Numbered from the stretch's first letter, positions 1-7,595 are shown. The stretch is 11,971 nt of DNA from Balneolia bacterium (GCA_003567135.1 PXAI01000131.1:1-11971), one strand, 5' to 3'. The notes: a model not told the origin generated them from the sequence alone. Translations and numbers: made by a program.

Positions 1-1445
1 ATGCCGCCTCTGTAGATAGCGTAGTAATATACTGGCCGTCGGGTTATCGTCAGGTTTTAGCAAATAGCCCGTCGATCAACCAATATCATACCATTTTAGA
101 AGAAGATGCTAGTGTATTGCATGGTATTACCTTCCACGACAAAAACAATAATGGAGTCTGGGATGAAGGCGAGCCACTAATTGGTAATATCGGCATGAGA
201 CTTAAAGAAAGCGGACAGTCTTTAAATAGTAACGGCAACGGAGAATTTGCAACACGTCTAAATTCGGGCAGCTATACACTTGAGCCGGTTGGCCTTAAAA
301 ACTGGTTTGTAAACAATAATGCAACCTTTAATGTATCCTCAAGCGCTGACAGCGTTTTTGTCCCGGTACCATTGCGGGCACTTTCTAACGGATATGATCT
401 GGGGGTGACTTTTTCCACAACGGCCTGGCGCCGGGGGTTCACAAACGATACGATGGTTCAAATCAGTAATACCGGAACGTCACCTGCACTAAACGGAGTC
501 TTAACCTTAAATTACCCTGATGAAGGCTATGTGGTTGGTTCAGCTCGTTCATTTACATCCTCTGGAAAGTCTTTTAACTGGGCATTGCCTGAAATTAAGC
601 CGGGTGAAGTTTATTCAATAGCTGTTACCGACAGTATTGGGTTAGATGCATATACCGGGCAGATACTGAATTTTTCAGCGGAGGTAACGGCCCCGGGCGA
701 AGATCTGGATCTGAGCAACAACTACCACAGTGAAGAAATTGTAGTTGTAGGAGCAATTGATCCGAATGATATTATAGTAAGCCCTATGGGGGATGGTCCC
801 GAAGGATTCATCGAAAAAGATCAGCTGCTTACATACACCATCCGGTTTGAGAATATGGGAACCTGGGAGGCAACCTATGTTTTCATAGATAACCAAATTT
901 CTCAAAATCTGGATTTGAATTCATTCAATATGATTTCTACGAGCCATCCCGCGAGCTATGTCTTACACCCGGACGGGCTGCTGGAGATATCGTATTTGAA
1001 TATTGGCCTGCCGGCGGCAGAAGTAGATTCAGTTGGTGCCCACGGATATTTCAAGTACAGCATTCGCCCGCATGCAGCCATACAGCCGGGTGACCGTATA
1101 TTAAATACGGCAGAGATCGTATTCGATTTCGAAGCGCCGATCATCACCAATACTACGCAGCACACTATATTCAGAACCAGAGATCAGGTAGAGCCACCTA
1201 TGGTTTACCCCAATCCGTTTAACCCTGTCACTCAAATTCAGTTTGATGTGTTACGCAGATCTAATGTAACCATTCAGGTTTTTGATATAACCGGCCGATT
1301 GGTTGAAACATTAATAAACGGAGAACAAGCCGCAGGAACGCATCAGGTTACATGGAATGCCAGTAGATATGCAAGTGGTATCTACCTGGTTAGAATGTCA
1401 ACCGACGTGGGCGTTGCCACACGGAAAATAACGCTTATCAAATAG
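1..1445 (+). CDS. Secreted ASPIC/UnbV-type protein with T9SS sorting domain (5' partial)
   Basis: The frame is open from base 3 to the TAG at 1443-1445 (480 codons), so a TTG near 117 is not the start and the gene enters from the left. Residues 1-37 (VDSVVIYWPSG, then NQYHTILEED) match the end of an ASPIC/UnbV domain, usually found after FG-GAP/VCBS propeller repeats. Residues 39-100 look like an SdrD-B-like domain with an acidic Ca-binding-type loop (DKNNNGVWDEGE). Residues 130-250 resemble CARDB/DUF11 beta-sandwiches. A DPND...LTYTIRFEN domain starts near 253, as in the family often labelled DUF7619. The last 79 residues (from 402, YPNPFNP) are a type A sorting domain ending in GIYLVRM...KITLIK, which targets proteins to the type IX secretion system and the cell surface. 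The probable role is a surface or secreted adhesion or carbohydrate-associated protein; the substrate is unknown. It is followed by a strong hairpin and is probably the last gene of its transcript. Confidence 0.87.
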   Translation, partial: AASVDSVVIYWPSGYRQVLANSPSINQYHTILEEDASVLHGITFHDKNNNGVWDEGEPLIGNIGMRLKESGQSLNSNGNGEFATRLNSGSYTLEPVGLKNWFVNNNATFNVSSSADSVFVPVPLRALSNGYDLGVTFSTTAWRRGFTNDTMVQISNTGTSPALNGVLTLNYPDEGYVVGSARSFTSSGKSFNWALPEIKPGEVYSIAVTDSIGLDAYTGQILNFSAEVTAPGEDLDLSNNYHSEEIVVVGAIDPNDIIVSPMGDGPEGFIEKDQLLTYTIRFENMGTWEATYVFIDNQISQNLDLNSFNMISTSHPASYVLHPDGLLEISYLNIGLPAAEVDSVGAHGYFKYSIRPHAAIQPGDRILNTAEIVFDFEAPIITNTTQHTIFRTRDQVEPPMVYPNPFNPVTQIQFDVLRRSNVTIQVFDITGRLVETLINGEQAAGTHQVTWNASRYASGIYLVRMSTDVGVATRKITLIK

Positions 1446-1554
1446 TGTAATCACATTTTAACCCGGATTGATCACTGTGGTTTTTTTGCCCGGAAATCGG
1501 AAGCGGGAATCAGCCAGATTTGCCTGCTTTTTATGGCGTAGTCTGTTGAATTAA

Positions 1555-1592
1555 AAAGGTTGGAAGTTACTTCGTAGCAACTTCCAACCTTT
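1555..1592. terminator. Perfect 14-bp hairpin, likely intrinsic terminator
   Basis: AAAGGTTGGAAGTT (1555-1568) and its exact reverse complement (1579-1592) enclose a 10-base loop that can pair further (CT/AG around TCGT). On the plus strand the stem ends in TTT followed by AAAA. On the minus strand it is followed by TTTTTAATT, so it could stop transcription from either side. It lies 110 bases after the secreted-protein gene. Confidence 0.7.
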
Positions 1593-1776
1593 AAAATGTG
1601 AAGCGCTTTAGCCTTCGATTTAATATTCCCTCAAGTTTGGGTGCCCAAAAACGGCGACTTTTTCCCGATGGCTGCGTTAAATCCGAAAAAGCGTGCTCAG
1701 AGTACAAGAGTAAGCTTCCGCTCACTTTTCGCCTTGCCGGCGAAAAAAGTCCTGGTGAATAAACCGGGGTAATCAA
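1593..1776. repeat. Candidate dispersed intergenic element with hairpin
   Basis: This is a 180-base stretch, visibly more structured than the AT-rich DNA to its right. Near its right end TTTTCGCC (1726-1733), loop TTGCC and GGCGAAAA (1739-1746) form a perfect 8-bp hairpin. The minus strand is open for 61 codons, but the translation (Arg/Ser-rich, ending NRRLKRFTF) has no domain character and resembles the spurious peptides often predicted from repeated intergenic DNA in this phylum. There is no second copy in the window, so repeat status is inferred. Confidence 0.3.
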
Positions 1777-1907
1777 ATTCTGCGGAATACATTTTCTTTT
1801 TCAGTACCATCAATCAGCTCCTGTGAAAACTACCGAAAACTCCTTATATCCCCAACAAGACTATTTATATTCTGCATAGATTGCGTTTAAAATCTGAAGT
1901 ATTTTAA

Positions 1908-1937
1908 TTTGTCTCAACCTCAGCAACTTGTACTTTG
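1908..1937 (+). promoter_or_regulatory. Candidate Bacteroidota-type promoter of the SNF2 gene
   Basis: TTTG (1908-1911), a 19-base spacer and TACTTTG (1931-1937) closely follow the Bacteroidota -33/-7 pattern (TTTG, 19-21 bases, TAnnTTTG), with the -7 box one base short. Transcription would start near 1945, leaving a leader of roughly 95 bases before the ATG at 2039. Confidence 0.35.
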
Positions 1938-2038
1938 TTAAAAAATAATCCCAAACATATATAACTACTCCGGCTATCAGAGGAGTATCATGGTTTAGAG
2001 GTGATAATCATAGAATCAGGCTTTTCCATTCGAAATAC

Positions 2039-5000
2039 ATGTACGACTACACCCTTATAGATCCGATCCTGCTAAAACTAAAAAAAACGACGGTATCGGT
2101 GCTGCTTAGAAACCAGATTTACTGCATTGAGCAGCTGTTTGGTATCAATAAAGCGGAGCTGCTAAAGCTCAATGGGGTTGGAGCCAAGAAGGTCCGTGAA
2201 ATTATTGATATGCTCTATAATTTACCTTTCGATTTCAATAAAAATGATCTGCCAGAAAATCCTGAGCATGACCCTCTGTTGGGCGTCGATAAGCGGTTGA
2301 TTGAGGTTTTTGAGGAGATGAGGTTTGATTATAATAGTAAATTTAAATTTCGCGGGATAGATTATTTTCGACATTCGCGAATCGTCTCGGTAGTAAAAAG
2401 TGACAAAACAACGTATAAAGCGATTGTAAGAGGGAGCCGGGACTACAATGTTACGCTGGATCTTAGTAAAAAAGACGCAAATACATGTGATTGTCCTTAC
2501 AGTACAGGCTGGGGTTTTAGCAGCAGTTTTAAATGTAAACACCAGATCGCGGCTCAGCTTGAGCTTGCTTATCAGCAAAGACTTGAAAGGTTCGGTAAGG
2601 GAGAGAAAGATCATCTGAGTTTTAATAAGCTTTCGCACATTTTTGGTAATGATCTTGCTAAGCTGCAAAAAGCCGGGGATTCAAAAATTAAGTACGTTCT
2701 GCTCTTCCACAATGGCGCCTGGCATATGCAGCCCCTATCTTTGCTGGATCTTTTTTACATCGTTTCAAGAGATGGAGGGCATCGATATTCTTATGAGTAT
2801 TATAAGCGCTGGGACAGTATTTCACCGACCAATTCAGCAGACCGGCTTATTATCAGGTATCTAAAAGATCATTACCAGATTAACAGCGGTAACTATGGCT
2901 ATGGCATCAGGGCTTCTCACCATAAAAATGAAAATAGTTTTGCGGATATTTTTCATTTGCTCAAGGGTGAGCAAATTCGACTGCGCTATGAAATGGGAAA
3001 TGATGTAGAAGTTAATATATCTCCAGCAAAAAGCAGTTTGATTGGAAAAACAGAAAGCAGCGAATCCGGTAAAGAGCTGGGGCTGCGTTTTTATATCGGG
3101 GATAACGCCCGAAATGTGCCTTTGTCAGACTGCAGAATAATTACCACCGATCCATGCTGGGTGTTTTACAATGGTACTATTACGGAGGTAGATACCGGCT
3201 CGTTGCCCGGAAGTATGCTCTACGAGTTACCTTCCGATCCTGTACAGATTCCGGCCGATGAGGTGAGTGCTTTTTTCCAGGATCTGTTTCCCTCCATGGT
3301 TGATGCCAGCGTTGAAATAGAGATTAACGAAGACCTGAAAAAGGAGCTTGAGGTAAAGCCGAAGCCGCGCCTGTATTTAACAGAATCAGGTTCGCACCTG
3401 TTTGTTACGCCAAAGTTTGGCTACCTGGATATCGTGATCGACTACCTAAACAACCGGGAAGATATGTTCGCTCCGGTTTTATCGGAGAATAGTGATGATG
3501 CTCTTCAAATTGGCGTCATTAAGCGGGACTTTGTTGCAGAGACTGAGTGGATTGAAAAGCTTAAAGATTCCGGTGTTGTGATTTCCAATACCGTTTTTAT
3601 CCCTGAATTTAATCCCCTTAGCTGGGTGATCAACAAGTTACCTGATCTGGTAGAAGAAGGATTTGAGGTTTTTGGCGAAGAGAAGCTAAGGAAGTTTAAG
3701 AGGCCGCGGAAAATGACCTCAAAGTCTTTTTCTATATCGAGCGGTGAAAACTGGTTTGAAGTTGAGGGTGAGCTTCAGTTTGAAGAAGAGAAAATCAGTT
3801 TGTCAGATTTAAGGGATGCACTGCAAAAAGGCTCAGCGTACGTAAAACTGTCTGATACTAAACAAGGCCATGTTCCGGATAAATGGTTAAATAAGCTCTT
3901 AAAACTGCTGCAAATCTCTGAAAATCAAACGTCAAAAACGCGCATTCCGAAAATTGCCGTTAATGCCGTCGATGAACTGCTGAGCGATGCAGACGTTCTG
4001 GAAGCGGACGATCTTTTCCATGAGTACGCATCCCGGTTTCACTCCTTCGAAAAAATTGAATCCATCGGCCCGCCGGCGGGATTCAGAGGTGAGCTGAGGC
4101 CTTACCAGACGGCCGGCCTTTCCTGGCTTGAGTTTTTGCGGTCGTATGGTTTCGGTGGCATTCTGGCCGATGATATGGGCCTTGGAAAAACGGTTCAGGT
4201 TTTATCATTTATTCAAAATATCACGGAGCAGGATGGAAGCCCTCCCAAATGTTTAATCGTCGCTCCGCGGTCGGTTATCGAAAACTGGCAGGCAGAAGCT
4301 GAAAAATTTGTGCCAGGGCTCAGCACGTACATCCACCATGGAATTGACAGAGTAAAGGAAGCCGGGGATCTTCCGGATGCATCCCTGACCATTACAACCT
4401 ACACCACCCTGCGCATCGATATTGAGATGTTTAAAGATATAAGCTATGATCTGATCGTACTGGATGAGTCTCATAACGTGCGTAATCCGACCGGAAAATC
4501 GTACAAGGCCTTAAAACTGCTGAAATCAAAAAACAGGCTCTGCCTGACCGGTACGCCTATCCATAATTCCACGATGGATTTATGGAGCCAGTTTCATTTC
4601 TTAAATCCGGGGCTTATTGGCAGTCAAACGCATTTTAGAACCAGCTGGGCAAAACCTGTCGACAAAGATCAGGATAAGGAATTGGGTGAAATGCTCAATA
4701 AAATGGTTTCTCCCTTCATTCTGAGAAGAACCAAACAGCACGTTGCGAAAGATTTGCCGGCTCTTACATCCTCGGTTGTGCATTGTAAAATGGATACAAA
4801 GCAGCAGAACGTGTATGAGAAACACCGGAAAACCTATTACAAAATCATAAACGAGTCGTTTGACGAAAAAGGGGTGGATCAGTCCAGATTCACGGTACTG
4901 GAGGGACTTACCAAGCTGCGGCAGATTTGCTGTGATCCGCAGCTGGTTAAAATTCGCAGCGCGGGGTCATCCAAGATTGAGCGCTTTCTTGAATTGGCTG

Positions 5001-5470
5001 AGGAACTTATAAACAAGGGTCACAAAGCGCTGGTGTTTTCCCAGTTTGTTCAATTTTTGAAAATCATTGAACGTAAAATCAAGCAGAGGGGCTGGAAGTA
5101 TCAGTATTTAGACGGCAAAACAAAAAACAGGCAGGAACGGGTAAATACCTTTCAAAAAGATGACAGCAGCCTGTTTCTCATCAGCCTGAAAGCCGGCGGT
5201 GAGGGGCTCAACCTAACCTCGGCGGATTACGTTTTTATCATGGATCCGTGGTGGAATCCCGCCGCAGAAAGGCAGGCGATGGATCGCACGCACCGCATCG
5301 GCCAAACAGAAAAGGTGTTCGTTTACCGGCTGATCTGTCCGGATACCGTGGAGGAAAAAATCATACGTCTGCAGGAGCGTAAGCAAAACCTCTCCAAACA
5401 AATTGTAACCGCAGAGGCCGGTATATTCAAGCAGTTAGATAAGCATGAGCTGCTGAATTTATTTGGGTAA
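2039..5470 (+). CDS. SNF2/Rad54-family helicase with HhH and SWIM domains
   Basis: This is a 1143-residue ATP-dependent DNA translocase of the bacterial SNF2 group, acting on DNA or protein-DNA complexes. Residues 12-60 form a helix-hairpin-helix unit (LNGVGAKK, 44-51) resembling the RNA polymerase alpha C-terminal domain. Residues 150-168 are a SWIM zinc finger (C150-x-C152-x13-C166-x-H168). A long region to about 660 has no motif I can name and may be a bacterial SNF2-associated domain. The motor is complete: Walker A DDMGLGKT (711-718), DESH box (809-812), LTGTP (836-840), FILRRTK, then helicase C with SLKAGGEGLN (1049-1058) and the arginine-finger motif QAMDRTHRIGQ (1079-1089). The ATG at 2039 has no Shine-Dalgarno sequence, as is usual here, but the N-terminal domain starts right after it. 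The gene is flanked by its own promoter-like and terminator-like sequences, so it is probably monocistronic. The cellular target is unknown. Confidence 0.93.
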   Translation: MYDYTLIDPILLKLKKTTVSVLLRNQIYCIEQLFGINKAELLKLNGVGAKKVREIIDMLYNLPFDFNKNDLPENPEHDPLLGVDKRLIEVFEEMRFDYNSKFKFRGIDYFRHSRIVSVVKSDKTTYKAIVRGSRDYNVTLDLSKKDANTCDCPYSTGWGFSSSFKCKHQIAAQLELAYQQRLERFGKGEKDHLSFNKLSHIFGNDLAKLQKAGDSKIKYVLLFHNGAWHMQPLSLLDLFYIVSRDGGHRYSYEYYKRWDSISPTNSADRLIIRYLKDHYQINSGNYGYGIRASHHKNENSFADIFHLLKGEQIRLRYEMGNDVEVNISPAKSSLIGKTESSESGKELGLRFYIGDNARNVPLSDCRIITTDPCWVFYNGTITEVDTGSLPGSMLYELPSDPVQIPADEVSAFFQDLFPSMVDASVEIEINEDLKKELEVKPKPRLYLTESGSHLFVTPKFGYLDIVIDYLNNREDMFAPVLSENSDDALQIGVIKRDFVAETEWIEKLKDSGVVISNTVFIPEFNPLSWVINKLPDLVEEGFEVFGEEKLRKFKRPRKMTSKSFSISSGENWFEVEGELQFEEEKISLSDLRDALQKGSAYVKLSDTKQGHVPDKWLNKLLKLLQISENQTSKTRIPKIAVNAVDELLSDADVLEADDLFHEYASRFHSFEKIESIGPPAGFRGELRPYQTAGLSWLEFLRSYGFGGILADDMGLGKTVQVLSFIQNITEQDGSPPKCLIVAPRSVIENWQAEAEKFVPGLSTYIHHGIDRVKEAGDLPDASLTITTYTTLRIDIEMFKDISYDLIVLDESHNVRNPTGKSYKALKLLKSKNRLCLTGTPIHNSTMDLWSQFHFLNPGLIGSQTHFRTSWAKPVDKDQDKELGEMLNKMVSPFILRRTKQHVAKDLPALTSSVVHCKMDTKQQNVYEKHRKTYYKIINESFDEKGVDQSRFTVLEGLTKLRQICCDPQLVKIRSAGSSKIERFLELAEELINKGHKALVFSQFVQFLKIIERKIKQRGWKYQYLDGKTKNRQERVNTFQKDDSSLFLISLKAGGEGLNLTSADYVFIMDPWWNPAAERQAMDRTHRIGQTEKVFVYRLICPDTVEEKIIRLQERKQNLSKQIVTAEAGIFKQLDKHELLNLFG

Positions 5471-5500
5471 GCGGTCGGGCAAACGATTGCATGAACTCTG

Positions 5501-5542
5501 CTGTTAGCCTAACATTCGTGTTTTTTATAAATCAGCTAACAG
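5501..5542 (+). terminator. Hairpin and T-tract after the SNF2 gene
   Basis: Two structures overlap. A small stem AACA-TTCG-TGTT (5511-5522) is closed by a UUCG tetraloop and runs into a T6 tract (5521-5526), giving a short intrinsic terminator. A longer inverted repeat, CTGTTAGC (5501-5508) and GCTAACAG (5535-5542), encloses it. The position, 30 bases after the helicase stop, fits termination of that gene. Confidence 0.45.
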
Positions 5543-5654
5543 AATAAATCAGTTGAGATCAGAACCTGTATCTTGCTGACAAATCAGCTGAATGTGTCAC
5601 TTAAAACATTCGGATAACAATTATCACCTAACAACATCTGGGTAAATCAAGCCT

Positions 5655-6587
5655 GTGTCTGAAATAACTACATCTGTATCATTAACACCTGATTTTAACG
5701 CGCTGCCGGTTGCCATCTATCGTTGTAAAGCCGATGAAAACTGGACCATGAAATACCTTAGCGAAGGATTTCGCCAAATATTTGGCTTTGACTGCAAAGA
5801 TCTGGTTGAAAACAGCAAAATGTGTTTCTCAGAGCTGATTCATCCTGATGACGTGGGAGTGACGTACGATCTGCTCCCGTTACTGGCTCTGGGGCATAGT
5901 TTTGTTCTGCGCTTTCGCCTGAAAACCGCTGATGGACGCTATGAGATGGTTGAAGACCGGGGTACCGTTACAAAATGCAGCGCAGGCGGCTGGATGGTTG
6001 ATGGCGTTCTTATCCCGCTGGAGTATTCTACTACGACCTCTGCAAACATAGATAATGGAAAATCCGGCATAGACTACAGCAACCTCTTTGATATGATGCC
6101 CAATTTTGTATGTGTTATAAATGATAAAGGAGGACTCGAAGCTGTTAACGATACTTTTGTAAAGCAATTAAAATACCCGGCAGAAGCGCTCACTAAGCAG
6201 TCTATACTAAATCTTGTACATCCTGATGACAGCGAGCGAACGAAAAAGGAGATTGTAAAAGCTCGGTCAGGTGGAACCGTATTTAATTTTAGCAATCGTA
6301 TTCTTAAAGCCGATGGAAATGTATTAACCGTATTATGGACGGCAAGCAGGTCAAAAAGGGGACGGGGTATTTATGCGATAGGCCAGGATATCAGTGATAT
6401 ACAAAAAAAGGAACAGCAGCTTCGGGAAAGCAACGAGCGTTTCGTGCTGACGGGTGAGCGCTGGTTGCTTAAATTCTGTCTTGGTCGCCCCGCAGCACAA
6501 ACGCCAAGCCGTTATCCTACCAGTTTAGAATTTATACCAGACAACATCTTTCATCATTGCAATTGTAGCACTTTTAGGCTACACTGA
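5655..6587 (+). pseudogene. PAS-domain sensor protein, 3'-truncated
   Basis: The open frame of 310 codons starts at GTG 5655. A stop at 5643-5645 limits upstream extension, and the next in-frame ATG is about 30 codons in, inside the first PAS domain. PAS 1 spans about 14-130 (FSELIHPDD, then DGRYEMVEDRG) and PAS 2 about 140-262 (NLVHPDD, then GIYAIGQDISDIQKKEQ). The linker and opening of a third PAS domain follow (LRESNERFVLTGE), but after residue 268 (base 6458) the sequence changes to a Cys/Arg/Pro-rich tail with no PAS, HisKA or HATPase character. Homologues normally continue with more PAS and a histidine kinase or HisKA-like end, so the 3' part appears lost at a recombination point. The remaining protein could still bind ligand or interact through PAS domains but has no output module. 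The adjacent DNA to the right is TA-rich accessory sequence. Confidence 0.72.
6557..6585 (+). promoter_or_regulatory. Promoter with embedded operator for the RelB/DinJ module
   Basis: TTGCAA (6557-6562), exactly 17 bases and TACACT (6580-6585) make a good sigma-70-like promoter. An inverted repeat TGTAGC (6564-6569) / GCTACA (6578-6583) lies between and over these boxes, 30 bases before the antitoxin ATG. This is where a ribbon-helix-helix antitoxin would bind to repress its own operon. Confidence 0.5.
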
Positions 6588-6613
6588 ATTAAAGTTCAAC
6601 CAAACCGATTGTT

Positions 6614-6877
6614 ATGTCTAAGAAAACTGCAACAGTTCGAGCTCGAATAGAACCGGGCCTTAAGAAAGAAACTGAACGTATCCTGGATCAGCTTGGATTG
6701 AACACGACTGAGGCAATACGCATTTTCTTTAAGCAGGTGAACCTGCAGCGTGGACTCCCGTTTGAGATGAAGTTACCAAATGAAATGACTCATCAAGCCA
6801 TTGTCGATGCCAAAGCAGGTCAAAAATTGAAAGAATTCAATACCACTGAGGAGTTGTTTGAAGATCTGGATATCTGA
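6614..6877 (+). CDS. RelB/DinJ-family antitoxin
   Basis: This 87-residue protein belongs to the RelB/DinJ ribbon-helix-helix family. The N-terminal beta strand KTATVRARIEP is followed by two helices (LKKETERILDQLGL; TTEAIRIFFKQVNLQRGLPFE) that form the dimeric DNA-binding fold over about residues 4-50. The acidic C-terminal part (ending TTEELFEDLDI) is the region that normally wraps the toxin. Its usual partner is a YafQ/RelE-type mRNA endonuclease encoded immediately downstream. Here a toxin start codon overlaps the antitoxin stop by one base (TGATG), but the toxin frame is broken. The antitoxin is therefore probably an orphan that may still regulate its promoter or neutralise a related toxin. 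Length and sequence look intact. Confidence 0.88.
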   Translation: MSKKTATVRARIEPGLKKETERILDQLGLNTTEAIRIFFKQVNLQRGLPFEMKLPNEMTHQAIVDAKAGQKLKEFNTTEELFEDLDI

Positions 6878-6981
6878 TGAAAAAAATATCCCGTACAAAC
6901 AGATTTAACCCGGACCTATACGCAACCTCTATCCACTTACAAAATTATTTTCTTTTTTTTGTGTTTATTACCATACTATAG
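6877..6981 (+). pseudogene. Remnant of a YafQ/RelE-type toxin gene
   Basis: The ATG at 6877 overlaps the antitoxin stop and opens a 34-codon frame ending TAG 6979-6981. Its first residues, MKKISRTNRFNPD, match the typical start of YafQ-like toxins (MKxIxRTxxFKKD), and the one-base overlap is the expected spacing for such an operon. After about 15 codons the frame becomes Phe/Leu-rich low-complexity sequence over a T-rich tract (6947-6960), and the catalytic C-terminal half is absent. Intact YafQ proteins are about 90 residues. The likely history is a deletion that removed the toxin. The match covers few residues, so the family assignment is tentative. Confidence 0.55.
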
Positions 6982-6996
6982 AAGTAATCAATCTTT

Positions 6997-7233
6997 ATGA
7001 GAAAACTCATGATTAACGAAAAAATCAAAAAGCAAGCACTTGAACTTTCTCATCAGGAACGTGCTGAACTTGCACATGTGCTGATTGACAGTCTTCACCC
7101 AGAAAAAGAATTTGAATCGGAGGAAGCTTGGTCAAACGAACTTAAAAAGCGTATTGACCGGTATGAGCAAGGTGAGAGTTCTGCAAAACCCTGGAGTGAA
7201 GTGAAGAAAAATGCACTTTCAACTCCTGGCTGA
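6997..7233 (+). CDS. Addiction-module antitoxin (Unstab_antitox family)
   Basis: The 78-residue protein belongs to the small helical 'addiction module' antitoxins. It shows the family pattern ELSHQERAELAHVLIDSL near the N-terminus, then EEAWSNELKKRIDRYEQGE and the closing PWSEVKK, where the Trp-Ser/Glu-Glu-Val segment is characteristic. It should bind and neutralise the RelE/ParE-type toxin encoded next, whose ATG overlaps the antitoxin stop by one base (TGATG at 7231-7235), so the two are translationally coupled. A second ATG at 7009 would give a start (MINEKIKKQALELS) equally typical of the family, so the first four residues are uncertain. No ribosome binding site distinguishes the two. Confidence 0.83.
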   Translation: MRKLMINEKIKKQALELSHQERAELAHVLIDSLHPEKEFESEEAWSNELKKRIDRYEQGESSAKPWSEVKKNALSTPG

Positions 7234-7490
7234 TGAGCAAAATGGTCTTTGAACTGGAAGAGGCAGCAGAGGCCGAGTTTTACAATATTGTTGAATATTA
7301 CAAGCAATTTGATCACGCACTTTCCTGCGATTTTATTCTAGAATTTGAAGAGGCTGTCCAGAGGCTGAATAAATTTCCCAAAGCAGGCCATCCCTATCTG
7401 CATCAGACAAAACATGTTTTTCTTAACCGCTTTCCCTGGCAGCAAAAATCAGTGAATTTATTTCAGGATGAAAGCCCTAATGCCTTTTAA
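7233..7490 (+). CDS. RelE/ParE-family toxin with abnormal C-terminus
   Basis: The 85-residue product has the ParE/RelE start (FELEEAAEAEFYNIVEYY), the helix EFEEAVQRLNKFPKAGHPY and strand HVFLNRFPWQ, all typical of the family. Intact members then have a strand followed by a motif such as VLAVxHxRRxPxYW. Here residues after RFPWQ read QKSVNLFQDESPNAF and stop, so the last strand and conserved His/Arg segment are missing. Either a small deletion or replacement has occurred or the protein is a divergent short form. ParE-type toxins inhibit gyrase and RelE-type toxins cleave mRNA at the ribosome; which applies cannot be read from this sequence, and activity is doubtful. It overlaps and follows its antitoxin and converges on the amidohydrolase gene. 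Confidence 0.75.
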   Translation: MSKMVFELEEAAEAEFYNIVEYYKQFDHALSCDFILEFEEAVQRLNKFPKAGHPYLHQTKHVFLNRFPWQQKSVNLFQDESPNAF

Positions 7491-7520
7491 CCTTGAGCTC
7501 AATATCTCCCAAAATAAAAA

Positions 7521-7556
7521 GACTTCTGCATTGAATATAGATCAATAGCAGAAGTC
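7521..7556 (-). terminator. Intrinsic terminator of the amidohydrolase gene
   Basis: GACTTCTGC (7521-7529) pairs with GCAGAAGTC (7548-7556), and inside it ATTGA (7530-7534) pairs with TCAAT (7542-7546), giving a 14-bp stem with one bulged A and a 7-base loop. Read on the minus strand the stem is followed by TTTTTATTTT, a proper intrinsic terminator for the gene ending at 7596. A smaller stem TCGGG/CCCGA lies just before it, directly after the stop codon. Confidence 0.75.
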
Positions 7557-7595
7557 CAGTGTTAAAAAGCAGAGCTCGGGATGCAGAGCCCGAAA

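Larger units (their letters stand above)
1446..2038. other. 593-bp intergenic region
   Basis: No convincing gene lies here. It holds a T7 tract at 1481-1487 with only a weak 4-bp stem before it, the strong hairpin at 1555-1592, a structured stretch to about 1776 that may be a dispersed repeat, and an AT-rich promoter-like segment from about 1800 up to the helicase start. Confidence 0.7.

Noticed and set aside
1591..1776. 61-codon minus-strand frame as a gene
   Set aside because: It overlaps the terminator hairpin, has low-complexity Arg/Ser-rich content and no domain pattern; it is better treated as intergenic structured DNA.
6457..6540. Integron attC-like site (CTTGGtCG / CGCCAAG imperfect inverted repeat)
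   Set aside because: The imperfect stem with an extra base is reminiscent of attC, but no RYYYAAC/GTTRRRY core boxes are found at the right positions, and no integrase or further sites are seen.
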